The notes under the pieces were generated by a model, which was given only the letters and a program-made list of their open reading frames with translations, searched no databases and was not told the DNA's origin. Below are positions 1-11,829 of a stretch of DNA of 64,000 nucleotides, one piece after another; position 1 is the first letter of the stretch, and every line of letters starts with the position of its first letter. The stretch is from Vanilla planifolia (lineage: Eukaryota; Streptophyta; Magnoliopsida; Asparagales; Orchidaceae), in assembly GCA_023846275.1 (NCBI GenBank), contig CM043869.1, positions 13,859,501 through 13,923,500 on the forward strand. The letters are read 5' to 3'. Position numbers and translations under genes: made by a program.

Positions 1-79
1 TATTTTATTTTTTACGATGCCTAAATCAAGAACCTAACGATTTTCAAGGATATATACTTGGCACAAAGTTGCTGCCAAT

Positions 80-2105
80 GCAGAATGAGGTATTTGTTGA
101 AATGTAGCATGAATAGAGAATTGAGAGGTGAAATCTTTGCCACCACAAAGCACAACAATCAAGAAAGTAATATGAGAATCCACATTTGTTGCAAACTAAA
201 ATGAGGGGTGCAATCCAAAGGAAACTCTTAGAAAAAATAAACAGCTTTGGTTTGAGCATTGTAAAAAAATTTACCATACCAAAGATGTGTTGGGATTTTC
301 ATGGACAGCCCATAGATTGGAAGTAACAAAGTAGAGAAAGATGCTTATGTGACTAAGGCAACAATCAGATACACCTCAACCTTTCATGACAGAGGAAATT
401 GAGTCTTTGAAAACCATTGACTTCCTCGTTGGTTAAAGATGAGTTCAAACTTATCTTGTCAACTTATACAGGTTTTATAGCTCTTACAACAAACAAATAT
501 ATTTTTGTCTTTATGTAAAAGCCCATAGATACTTAGAGAGTCGATACAAGTGCTTTTGACTATTCAAGTTCTTGTACATGATTTAGTAATTATAAACCAC
601 GTAAAGAAATTGTCGGGATCATAGTGGTCTATGGGTCTATGTGCATAGTAACAAGGAGAAATAGAATTCAATTGTTGAAGTTGAATTTTGTTTTGTATGT
701 TTTTAATTTGAAGTGCAATTTACGTTCAATGAGTAAAGTAATCAGAGATTTTAATAGTTTCACAACTTTTTTTCCTTGTAGATTTCATGATTTGTCATAA
801 GAGATAACAATTGGAAATGTTGAACAAAATGACCTTTATTCAGGTGTTGGTTCTTTGTTTTATTGTTCTAATATCAATTGCATAATAGTTTAAATCATCC
901 ATATTTCTTTTATTTAAAACATATGCATCCTTATTTGTTCTCTTATTTTCTTGTTCATAGAGGTTTTTTTGTCATTTTATTGTGATTATTATATTTTTCC
1001 ACGTACATTTTATCCACCTCACATGTATGAACTTTATCCCATTGCACTTAATTCATAATGATTTGTAAGGATCATCATGAGTGTTAAATTTATTTGGGAA
1101 ATGATGATTTGTTTTATTTTTTAATGATCATACTTGGCTATGTTAGATTTATTTTATGAGAGAAAAATTAAAAGTGGCAACAATATTTTAAGGTTCTAAT
1201 AAAAGTTTTCTATTCATTTATAGATGTTTTTTGAATTGATAATGGTAGAGTATTTTTTTATGAACTAAATAAATTATTCTCCTTCCAAAGTCCTAAAACT
1301 TCATGGTAGAGTATTTTTTAAGAATTGTTGCTTATCTTTCATTACTCTCGGGTTCATAATTCTCTTAAAACTTCATGTGTGATACTTGTCTTAGGGAAGG
1401 TTTGATGTTAAATCCCTCAAATTTATCCTTTTTGGTTACCACACCTAAAAGGATTTTAAGTGTTATCATCTTCTAATGAAATAGTTCTTAACCTTATGTG
1501 ATGTCATCATGGTAGAAGATCAAACTTTCTACCCTCAAGTTCCTTTCTAAGGGGAGGATGATACTCAGGAAAACAAGCATTGGGATCATGTCTTTTTTTA
1601 GTCATTTTCTTAGGTCATCATGTCTTTTTCTTTTCAATTCAAGTCTAAGTTCAAGAATGGTAGTAAATTAGGTCAAGAGGGAGAGTCCAACACTATAAAC
1701 CCAAAACCAATTTTGGTTTACTATAAGAGACCGCAAGCTTCAATGCAAACTTAAGATTTTGAATTAGTGGCAAATCTCAAGGAGAGAATAAGGAGAATGA
1801 AACATGTTATGAGGATGAATAACTAATTGATAACATTAATCTTCCAATTATGATAAGGGAGGGATCTCATATCGAAGATGCCACATATCCTATATCAAAT
1901 TATTTTACATATTCCAAGTTGTTAGGATATTTCAAAACTTTTTTCTTAGATTGATGGGATTCAATTTTCTAGAAATGTCCATGTGGCACATCAAGATCTA
2001 AATTGGAAGAAAGTTGTGTTGGAAGAGATGAAAGCGTTGAATGATATAGTTGGAAGATGAAGTTACAAGAAGGGAAGAAGACAATTGATAATAAATAGGT
2101 ATTCA
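80..2105 (+). mobile_element. Ty1/copia retrotransposon remnant (gag to start of RT)
   Basis: Broken translations in shifting plus-strand frames follow the copia gag-pol order. A gag zinc-knuckle-like block lies at about 251-290 (residues EHCKKIYHTKDVCW, with the first Cys of the knuckle lost). A protease/integrase N-terminal block lies at about 680-745 (VLYVFNLKCNLRSMSK). An integrase core with a DNG motif lies at about 1215-1262. The integrase C-terminal block is at about 1425-1560 (FGYHT, then DQTFYPQVPF). The inter-domain block PISNYFTYSKL is at about 1880-1930. The beginning of the reverse transcriptase (EEMKAL, then VFTIKY) is at about 2015-2115. Frameshifts and stops are frequent, so this is an old copy. 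It ends where minus-strand gypsy sequence starts near 2105, and the RT catalytic core, RNase H and 3' LTR are missing. The 5' end lies outside or at the edge of the window. The family order is established knowledge; the assignment rests on peptide similarity judged by eye. Confidence 0.75.
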
Positions 2106-4727
2106 CAATAAAGTATAGGTCCTATGGAGTCGTAGAAATCCTTGTATAAACTTTTGGTAATATTTGACAGGACCCAAGAAACTTCAAATCTCCACTGAAG
2201 TGGGCTTAGACTAATCCATAATGGAAAAAATTTTATAAGGATTAATAGATTTTCTCATTGTATTTAATGTATATCCCAAAAATACCATTTTAGACAATCA
2301 AAACTTACATTTAAAAAGTTTTGTATGCATTGATTTTCTCTAAAGTTTACAGTACAAGATGTAGGTGTAAATCATGATCTTCTATGGATTTATAGTACAC
2401 GAGAATGTCGTCAATAACAAAGATCGTGAATTGATCTAAAAAATCTTTAAAAAATCATATTCATCAAATCTAGAAATATTGCAAGTGCATTGGTAAGGCC
2501 AAAAGATAGTGCTAAGAGCCCATAATTCCTATAACAAATTTTAAAAGCAGTTTTAATTACATTTGATTTCTTGATTTTGAACTAATAGTAACTTGATCTC
2601 AAATTAATCTTAAAAAATATCATAATGCCCTACAGTTAACAAATAGATCACCAATTCTTGGAATTGAATACTTGTTCTTAATAGTTTATTTATTCAATTC
2701 ACTATAGTTTATGCACATTTATAAACTGTCATCTTGCTTTTTAACAAAAGGGATAGCTGTTCTTTTTAAAGACATATTAGGGTAAATGATTCCCTCGTTC
2801 AATAATTCCTAAATCTGTATCTTCATCTTTGCAAATTTTTTGGGTGTCATTCTATTTAGAGCTTTAGATATTGACTATTGTTGGTAATAGTTGAATTTTA
2901 AACTCAATTTCTCTATTAAGTAATTCTTCTGAAAAATCATCCAAATACTCCCAAATCACTGGTACATCATTTGGTCCAATAAACCTTCAACCAACAGACA
3001 ATATATAGAAAAAATCCTTCATTGTCATTCCTTAATGTTTTTTAAGCATGGGGCACAAAATAAGTGGAATTCATCTTTTTCAAAGAATATCACTTCCTCT
3101 TTGTCTAGAGTAAACATAATTCTCTTTTCCACTTGTCAATAATTACTTGTTTAATCGGCCAATCCATACTTAGAATGATATCAAATCTAAATAAAAACAA
3201 GACGAATGAGTCAACAAGAAATATCTTTCATTTTATTATTATTTTTCCTCAAATAACCACATCCATTAGAAATTCATCTCCATCAGGAAACTTCACAATT
3301 AAAGGGTTATTCTTTTGATTTAGTTTGACAATTAATACATCAAGTGTGCAAGAAGATATGAATGAAAGTGATGCAGCATTGTCTATTACTAATTGCTAGA
3401 AGAATAACATACCTATTATCATGTTAATCAAGTGCAAGGCCTCATGCTGAGTCATGGCAAACATCTTAAGCTGACCACCTCGATCTGTCGCCTAGCCTCA
3501 AGCTACACTCGTTGAGGTTGTATCTGAGGTACTCCCTCTCTCAAAACCTTCTTTACTAGCACCACATCAACATTCAGTGGAGAAGCACACATCTCTGATA
3601 CTGTTTGAGGGCAGGCTATAACCAAATGTCATAACTCTCCACAACTAAAGCACTTGGTTGGCCTTTTTGCCTTGCCCAACAAACCTTTTAATGAAATTTG
3701 TCACATTCTACATACGGGATACCTTCCACTAGGCTGTATATTCATCATAATGCTACTAGCACTAGAATGATATCAATTGGATTGAAAATAACCAAAAATG
3801 TTTATTACCTTTTACTTTTAAATTTTTTTCGTGAATGGGTTAGAACTCTTCGATGGCAAAGTTGCCTCGTTCTTTTTTGTTGTTGTTACCTTACGGGCAT
3901 CAAAGATTTCCAATTCTTGTTCCATAGACCTAGCTTGCTTTACAAGCTCCATAAAATCATTATTGAAGATAATTAATACAAACTAATAGCTTTTTTTAGC
4001 TTTCTATGAAACACAAAGCATCTTTGATCTTTTGAACTCATTACCTGTGGTGCATAGTGACCAAGAAATTATTCTCTCATAGTTTGTCACTAATATATCT
4101 CTATGCTCTAAGATTATTAGTTCTCATATTTGTCTCTAAGGAAAAGAGGAATAAACAATCTCTCAAAATTCTCTACAAAACCTTCCCATAGGATTTTTCT
4201 TGTTGAGTGACTCTTAAAACAAATGTGGTGGCAAGGTTCTCACCACAAAATGATAGCCCCATCGACACGCAAAAGAGCAAGTGTTACTTTCCTTCTTTGA
4301 GGGCAATCACTTCTATCAAATATTGTGTTTATTTGACTTATTTTGTTTATTGTCTCCAAGGGATCTAAGCATCCTAAAAATGGGGGACATTACATTTTAT
4401 AAAACTATTATGTTAATTTATTAGCATGAAAACTTCTTTTGGGGTTTTCTCTATGGATTAAAGAAGAGGATTGTATCTAAACTACTAAACTCTACCCTTT
4501 TAACCTCTTATTAGTCCTTATCTCATTTCTGATAGTAGCATAAGGTTATGCTCTTTCTAATCCCCTTATAGTGCTTCCTTGAAACAGAAGTGTGTCAATA
4601 TTTGTTTATTGCTCATTATTTAGTTTTTCAACATGTTGTAGCATAAAATATAAAATAGCAGTTATGTGCGTACTATACTAGTGTCTTTACTTAGAAACTC
4701 ATATTAGTTTCTCAAGTTCTAATATCA
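2103..4727 (-). mobile_element. Ty3/gypsy retrotransposon remnant (gag to RT)
   Basis: On the minus strand the order is gag, protease region, RT, running from high to low coordinates. A CCHC zinc knuckle sits at 3611-3652 with exact C-X2-C-X4-H-X4-C spacing but with a stop codon inside. RT blocks follow: TAIPFVKKQDDS near 2735, then a decayed CINYSELNK and KYSIPRIGDLF. The catalytic VIDDILVYYK is at about 2395-2425, then LGYTLNTM at about 2270, SFLGPVKYY near 2165 and FIQGF near 2135. This is the usual Ty3/gypsy RT order up to the start of RNase H, where the sequence breaks off against the copia remnant. Integrase is absent. At 4716-4727 the complement of a primer-binding site is recognisable (GTTCTAATATCA on the plus strand against GCTCTGATACCA), which places the 5' LTR to the right. 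Many stops and frameshifts mean it is inactive. Confidence 0.75.
4716..4727 (-). other. Degenerate primer-binding site of the gypsy remnant
   Basis: The plus strand reads GTTCTAATATCA. Its complement matches the initiator-Met tRNA primer site TGGTATCAGAGC at nine of twelve positions. It lies upstream of the gag-like zinc knuckle in the minus orientation, as expected for an LTR retrotransposon. Confidence 0.45.
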
Positions 4728-6250
4728 CTCTATTATGACTTTGCCTTGCATAGTTAATAAAACCCAATAAATCATACAAATACCAAATTATCAGGTCAAA
4801 ATAGAATAAGAAGCAATTCTAGATGACTCGATCAAATCGAGCAAGGATGATGATAAAATACATCAATCCATACATCATCTTAGAAAGAATTAGGTAAAAG
4901 TAATGCACCTCTCAAAGTTGCCAAGAGTATAAATACATTCTTTGTTAAAACATACAACAAAAGTTTTCATATATAAAACTTTTTACACAAAGTTCATAAA
5001 ATAAAACATAATCTCTCATACGCTAGATCTTAATTTGTTTTTTAGGAATACTTATCTTTTTAAATATTTAGATCCTAACTTATAATGTAAGTAGACAATG
5101 AGCATAATATATTTAGTAAGTAAATCATTAATTATAAGTTATATAATAGTATAAAAGTATAATAATATAGTTAATAAATAAGATTGAGTAATAAATAAAG
5201 CAATACATTTACTATCTATAAAAGATATGATGTATCAAATCGTTGTATAATTTTTCATATGCATCATGATCGCACATGCTATAATCATCACATAGTACTA
5301 ATATCGTATGCTACTTATATCATATTATATCTTTTATTTTTTTCTTTTACATTCAAATTTTTTTTATCTTTCTTTATTTCTTTTGTTAGAGTCTTGATTT
5401 ACATATAATTATTATCCTTACTTTTCGAGATCCCATATATGTGAATAATTTTATGTCATGTAGGATGGTCATCACATTTCATTTCACGATAATATTTCAA
5501 GGTATTTAAACAATTCAACTTTTTTTATATCACAATTAATTAATTTGTCTATTTAATTGTTCTGCTTCTTAAATTTTTTTGCCTTTTTCTTTATCTTTAT
5601 CTTTCATTTCTTGCATAATTCGTATTGTATTCTATTAATAAATATTCAACTTCTATTCCTAAGCCTTTTAAAGCTCATACTATTTATTAAACACTTTTCA
5701 TTCTTATTCATTCCACAAAATTACTTAATTTGTTAATCCAAATCATTTACAAATATTATCATAAATAGTCCTTGAAAACATTCAAAATTCTATGGGACTC
5801 ACTGTTCAACTTCACATCGTACAATCTAATATCATTTATCGTAATATATAATCACCAACTAACAGCTGATCAAACATTGCATTAGACATATTGATCTTAG
5901 CTTGACCTATTCTTGAAGCTAATTGTATCCATCTGATGATTCAATCAGACCATATGATCTTCAAATTTCAGCCATTTGATCTTTTTTCAAGCAATTTGAG
6001 TCATTGAATAAGGCTCAATCTTATGGTATGATGAATATTTCTATACCGTATGATTCTCTTTAAAACGTTGGGTCCATTTCTGTTCAACTGAGCATTCAAT
6101 TCGATAAATATTATCATATGGAACGATTCTCTTAGGAAAAGGATCGATCCAAATCCTCTCACTCATCATATATTCCATTGTTTAGTTGTAATGTTGAGAC
6201 ATATTCGGAGAATAAGTTGAGGATTTCGACTCAATTTATGGCCAATCAAA
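4728..6250 (-). other. AT-rich stretch, possible 5' LTR and flank of the gypsy remnant
   Basis: No coding sequence is visible. Its position directly behind the degenerate primer-binding site suggests that at least the first part is LTR. I cannot find a matching second LTR or the outer boundary, so the right-hand limit is a guess. Confidence 0.25.
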
Positions 6251-8140
6251 AACCAAACTCCAAGCATATAACCTCATAGCAAAAGAAAATCTTGCGTGGA
6301 AACTTGCCTTAACTCTTTTGGTCAAAACTAGATCCAAGTTCCTTCCTCGACTTCTATTCCTTTATAACTTTTAAATCCTTGTCATAGTTAAAGGTCAAGC
6401 TAGAAGCACTTGAGGATTTTTTCTTTCTTTACCCCAAGATCCTTCATCTTCTCCCTCTATGTTTTCATTTGGTTTTTCATTTAATGTGCTCTAGTTTTTG
6501 GTCTTCGTATGTGTTGGAATAAACAAGTATTTTGGAAAGCTTGAGTTGATATTTTGTTGAATTTTTTGAGTTGTTGGTGTTGTTTTGAAGTTTATCTTTT
6601 CCTTCCTATGATTTGGCTTTTTTGCATGTATACTAGGGGTTTGAAGTTCGTTTGAGTAACTAAGAAAGAAGTTCGTTTGAGCATTTATTGATGTTAAGAT
6701 GCACATAAACTAAATACTATTTTGTGGTTTCATTATTTTCTTTTGTGATTAATAATATAATTATTAATAATAAAAAATTAAAAATAATATTTTATTTTGT
6801 TTCATTTCAATATTAATTATTGTTTAGACTAAATTGGCTTCTTGAATAATGTAAGAATTATCATCAAATATAATTGAATATTTATTATTCATTAATTACT
6901 CAATGCTTAGCAAAATTAGACACAAAAAGAGCATCACGAATAAGCTTTATTTTACAATGGTCAAATTTAATATAAATCATTGCTATTTCTTCAACCTTAA
7001 TTTCTTTATTATTTTTGAAGTCTTTTATTTATTTTATTCATCAAATTCCTTAAATAAATACTTTATCTTAGGCATTATTTCAATAACATTGTATAAAAAC
7101 TAAACTTGGAATGAGTAATGAATAATTAGGTTATTCTATAATATTTGTTCTTCATCGTCTACTCCATAAGATTTGTTATAATAATTGTATTAAATTTAGA
7201 CAATAAAATTTTGCTTCTATCTCTAATATGAACTCCACATCTACCTGTACTTCTTGTTTTATTATATAATTTATTTTTGTAAGGATGATGATGGCTCATC
7301 TGTTTAACATGTCTTTTTTTTATTATTTTTTTTTAATTTTGTTATTTAACTTCTCTTCATTTTCTAATAAATAATTCATTAGCTCGTCATAAATAGATAA
7401 ATCTTTAAACTCTTTAATTAAGACAATCATATATTAAGTTTTAGAGAACAATTTTTCAAAAATTTTATAACTACCATTATATTAGTAATTTGTTTATCAT
7501 ATGATTTTATGTTATTAATAATTGTAAAAATATATATAAATAATTTTATACATATTAGTTTTTATACTTTAACTTTCAAACCCATGATGAAAGACTGAAA
7601 TTTTATAATTATTATAACTGATAAATCTTGAAATTTCAATTTTAATATTTTTAGAGTTGATTAGATGTACTTGCCACTATTCTTCTTGAAAAGATTGAGT
7701 TATGCTTTGTTTATTGAAGATAACATAAAATCTTAGAATTTTAATTTTTTTTTCAATTTTTTTCATTTAAATCAATTTTTTGGTTAAATAAAACATTCAT
7801 TTTTATGCTCTAAAACAAATATTTCTCATCATTAAAGATTAGAATCAAATATTGAGAAAAAGTGTTGATTTTATTTGATGCCATATTAATATTTTACAAA
7901 ACACATTATCGCTTAACGACAACAAGTACAATGGAAAACAAATTCTTTTAAAATGTGATTTTGATAGCACAAATGTCTCAGAGAAATCAAAGTAAAAACA
8001 CAAAATAATAGAATCGAACAAAAGGAAGATGAAAAACCTTTTTTTATTTCAAAATAAAGTCATAATAATATCTTTTAAGAAAGGAGAATTTATAATTAAA
8101 AAAAATACTTTTCGAACTAATAAGACACATTTTTAAACCA
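6251..8140. other. AT-rich intergenic DNA
   Basis: Only short, biased open frames occur, with no recognisable protein, RNA or terminal repeat. Position 8140 is the junction with the truncated LINE. Confidence 0.5.
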
Positions 8141-10296
8141 TCATTGCTTGGGTTTCAGTTTGGAAAAAACTCTTCGCCTGTTTCTCATATGCTGTATGTT
8201 GATGACATCCTTGTCTACGCGCCAGTAACGCACGTTGTCGTGCGCACGCTCAAAAAGACCTTGCAGGAATTTTGTAAGGCCATGGGGATGAGGGTAAACC
8301 ACGCGAAGTCGAAGACCTTCTTCAAGAGAGCCACGAGCACAAAAAAGAAGAAGGTGATTGCGAGGAAGTTGCAAATGGCTCGTGGAGACAATCTATGTTA
8401 TCTTAGTGTACCCATCTCGGCAAAATTAATCAAGAAGGAGGACGTCAACCTCATGCTCCAGAAGATTGACGAGCAGGTTTTGAAATGGCGTATCAAACCA
8501 CTATCACTTGCTGGGAGGGTTGTCATGATCAAGTGTGTCCTTAACGCTATCCCAAGTCACTTGCTGAGCTACTACGTCTTGTCGAAGCGTGCTATTGACG
8601 CGATGGAGCGGAAGATAAGGAATTTTTTATGGTGCAGTGCTAGTGGTGCAAGAATGATGCACTATGCAAGCTGGGAGACTGTCACCTTGCCTAAAGATGC
8701 GGGAGGCCTTGGCCTCCTGGACATGTGCACTTGGCAGTGGGTCCTGCTTATGAAACTATGCAAGAGATTGATCGGCCAAGAGGTAAACTCCTGGGTGCGC
8801 ATTATGAGAATTAAATACGGTGCAGCACAAAACCTTGTTAGGACACTGTGGGGAGCCTCTCATGCATGTAGACTCGTCGCTGCTGCCATGCCGTATGCCC
8901 TCACTAACTTTGTGTGGAGGATTGGCAATGACAATGACGTTTTATTCGCGGAAGACAATTGGCTCGGTGTGCTCTCAATCAGCTTGTGGCCCACCTTCAT
9001 CAGCATGGATGTTGACTGGCCATAACATGTGAGCGCGTGCATTGTTGAGATTAGCGTTTGGAATGAAGAAAGCATCCGTGCCTGGGCCAACAACCTCCTG
9101 TTTGAACGCATTATGCATTTTCCCTTGGCTCAGAATCGTTACACACTCCTGCAGTCTCATACGGAATCGACCCAGGTCAACAACTCAAAAATCTACATGC
9201 AATTACGTTGTGAAAGTGCTGGTGGCTGCATGAGAAACCCTAAAGCAGACACGGAACATCTCAAAAGGATCTAGAAAGTAAAGGCTCTGCCCAGTGTGCG
9301 ATTCTCCTTATGGCGCTTGGTGGGGGACCATCTCCCTACAGCAGTTTGGTTGGCTCTTAGGAGACTCGCTATGTGCAGCAGCTGCGTATGGGGGTGTAAT
9401 GCTGACGAGGCACTGGAGCATATAATGTGGGAGTGTCCGCGTGCGTAGGAGCTTTGGAGCAGTCACTAGCTTCGTGGGGCCGTCACCGCACTTAGCTTCC
9501 GCCCTGAAGAGAGTACTGGGGTGCGGCGCCTATGCGGCTCAAAGTCAACGGCGTACTGCATGCTGCAACCTTAGCCACGGGGATGTATTACATCTAGGAG
9601 CTCTCTGCAATGCGAAGAAGCACCACGACGAAACGCCCAATTACAGTCCTATCATGTGGAAGCTGCAGATTGAGATCGCTTTGCTTCATAGAACTCGCCC
9701 ATCCACGTCCTACGGGAACCTGCTCAGTTCACCTGAACTGATGATAGCCGAAAACTGGGTTCCCCCTCCAACTGGGTGGGTTAAAATCAATTGCGACGCG
9801 CCCGTTGGTGATGATCTGGCGGGTCTCGATCTGGTGGTCAGGGATCACACAGGGAAGCCTTGCTGTTGATCGGGAGGAAAGTCTTCTCTTAGGCGAGTTT
9901 GGCTATGGAAGTTTATGCCATGCTTGAGGCTCTTGAATTGGCTAGGACTGCGCTCCCGGAGGTTCAGGCCATCGAAATCCAAACTAATTTGACACTCGCG
10001 ATGCAGGCGGTGCGTACCACTCTCACCCAAGTGCCCGCGAGAGGTGCTTTTGCTAAGAAAATTTTTCATGCTTGGGCCCTTGACGCTCTTGTCATCACAT
10101 ACATCCAGAGGGATGGCAGCATGCCGGAGGACTGGGCGGCGCGCGTTGCTTGCCGTTCCGACTTCGCTTGGGGTTGGGGTATGCCCCTCCCTGAGCCTTT
10201 ACTGAATTTGTTGTTGTATGACTTCCTGTTCAATCCTCTATAGAGGATGATGTATGTGCTATTACCAAATCCTTTTTGAACGAAGGGAAGTCTTCA
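8141..10296 (+). mobile_element. 5'-truncated L1-type LINE copy
   Basis: Similarity to ORF2 of the full-length LINE downstream begins abruptly at about 8141, inside the RT domain, and continues to a shared 3' end. Both copies end with an AACGAAGG-containing 3' UTR followed by TTCA, here at 10296. Truncation from the 5' side with an intact 3' end is the normal outcome of incomplete target-primed reverse transcription. The sequence is far richer in G+C than its surroundings. An A-rich run follows the end (10297-10320). I could not find a convincing target-site duplication. Confidence 0.85.
8144..10243 (+). pseudogene. Decayed LINE ORF2 C-terminal part (RT end, zinc-binding region, RNase H)
   Basis: The reading starts inside the RT palm domain and retains the catalytic YVDD motif (near 8200), followed by thumb/connection sequence with LKWRIKPLSLAGR and FLWCSASG. 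The frame is then interrupted by stops at 9023-9025 and 9272-9274. The zinc-binding RVT region (WECPRA) around 9430 contains a further stop. Frameshifts follow between about 9450 and 9600. A one-base loss near 9866 shifts the frame again inside the RNase H-like domain. There the first catalytic Asp survives (NCDAPVGDD), but the usual QTD motif reads QTN. By eye the protein resembles the full-length copy at roughly 70 percent, so the two belong to related but distinct subfamilies rather than being recent duplicates. It is non-functional. Confidence 0.85.
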
Positions 10297-11239
10297 GAAA
10301 AGATAGAAAAAAATATATTTAATTATACAAAATAAATAAAATTAATTCTGAACCTCGCAGGAAACGTCGCCGGCGGCGGAGAAAGCGGCATAAGAAACTC
10401 AATCGAGTCCGCAGAACCTTGTGATGACGACGACTTTCGTCTTTGTTGCGTGTGTTAGATTTTTAATGCTTTTTCAGTGATGAGAATTGCTTTGCCTTCC
10501 ATAGTCAAACACGTGAAAAGCGTTTTCCCCTATTTAGAAATCCACACCTGGAAATTGACTTTTTTACGTTTCAGATCAATTTTTTTAATTATTTTAATCT
10601 GAAATAAAACAAATAAATTTAAAAATAATTTTAACGAAACAACATTTTATTTTTACTCTGATTAATATTTTTCTGAAAACTATTTTTCAAGACCTTTCAT
10701 TCAAACCTTTTTTTAGGTTTCATTTCCGACGTTAATTTAAAACATTAATTTTTAAAAGAAAATATTATTTGAAATGTAATTAATTTTAACTGATGGTATA
10801 TTTTGTCACATTTTTTTCAACTTAAAATACTATAAATAATATTAGGATGATTAATAGAAATTTTCTTCATTACAAAAATAATCTTAAAAAACCATTACTC
10901 TCTTTCATCAATATATAAAAATTTATTTCACCTATTGTATAAACATTAATAATTTTTTAAACATTAATATCAATAATATATTTATCAAAAAGATAATTTT
11001 ATGATAATATTCGTAATAATATTTTTTAAGCCTATTTCACAATAGTTAATTTGATAATTAGCAGAAGACATTGATACAATCATAATAAATTATTAATTTT
11101 TTGATAAATCTTTCATTTCAAAACACATAAAACATTTTTAAAAAAAAATTACTACACCATTTAAATATTTTTTTTAAATAATCCAAAATTTTTAATAAAA
11201 TTTTAACCACAAATCTTTCTAACCACATATATTATTTCT
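10297..11239. other. Intergenic DNA with a small G+C-rich patch
   Basis: Most of this stretch is AT-rich without coding signs. A G+C-rich island at about 10350-10560 contains GCCGGCGGCGG, a CACGTG G-box at 10510-10515 and short open frames on both strands. It could be the residue of a gene's 5' end, but no protein is recognisable. Confidence 0.4.
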
Positions 11240-11251
11240 GGAAAAAGCGAA
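11240..11251 (+). repeat. Left target-site duplication of the full-length LINE
   Basis: GGAAAAAGCGAA occurs here immediately before the G+C-rich LINE leader and again, identical, at 17949-17960 after the LINE 3' end. The eight bases before each copy also resemble each other, so the duplication could be slightly longer. Confidence 0.7.
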
Positions 11252-11261
11252 GGGAATGCTA

Positions 11262-11376
11262 GAAGGCGAACTGAAGGCGAAGACGAAGACGAAGACGAAC
11301 TGAAGGCGAACTGAAAGTGAAGGCAAACTGAAGGTGAAGGCGAACTCAAAGGCGAAGACGAAGACGAAGGCGAGCT
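11262..11376 (+). repeat. Purine-rich tandem repeats in the LINE 5' leader
   Basis: The block is built from irregular repeats of GAAGGCGAACT and GAAGAC units (for example CGAAGACGAAGACGAAGACG). Plant L1 leaders often contain the internal promoter. Repeats at this place may modulate transcription, but that is inference. Confidence 0.7.
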
Positions 11377-11829
11377 GTTGAGGTCCTACGACGAAGGCAT
11401 AGGCACCTAGGAGACGGAAGCTGACGCTGGCAGCTGGCGCCGGTAGTTCTGAATCTGGAAGTGAGATCATATGACCGAGGAAGTATTGCTGTAGGGCCTT
11501 AACTGTAAGGAAGCGGCCTGGAGGAAAGCGGTTACTGATCTGGTCAAAGGTGAGTTTGTTACCTTTTGACTAGGATTCTTGGGATCTGTTTCAAGCGTCG
11601 GCTCTCGGAGGGCAATTCCGTCCTTTGTACCTCTTTCAAATTTTAAACCTAAAACCCTACCTGGGTGCACTGCTACCCTGCACGCGGTAGTGAAGGAGTA
11701 TGATTAAAGTGGTGGATGCGCCGCGGAACATTTAACTTCTTTCATGTAGATTTAACTGCGTTGATTGTGGTCGCTGCGCACAGGGATCCGAATTGCCTCT
11801 ACAAGCTTTACTTCGTTGTCTGAGGTTGA

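Noticed and set aside
1545..1575. AAGGGGAGGATGATACTC read as the polypurine tract and LTR start of a plus-strand gypsy element
   Set aside because: The same bases translate in register as part of the copia integrase C-terminal block, which continues into recognisable copia peptides on both sides.
8120..10320. Target-site duplication for the truncated LINE
   Set aside because: Sequences immediately before 8141 and after 10296 share no convincing word. Short A-rich matches are expected by chance.
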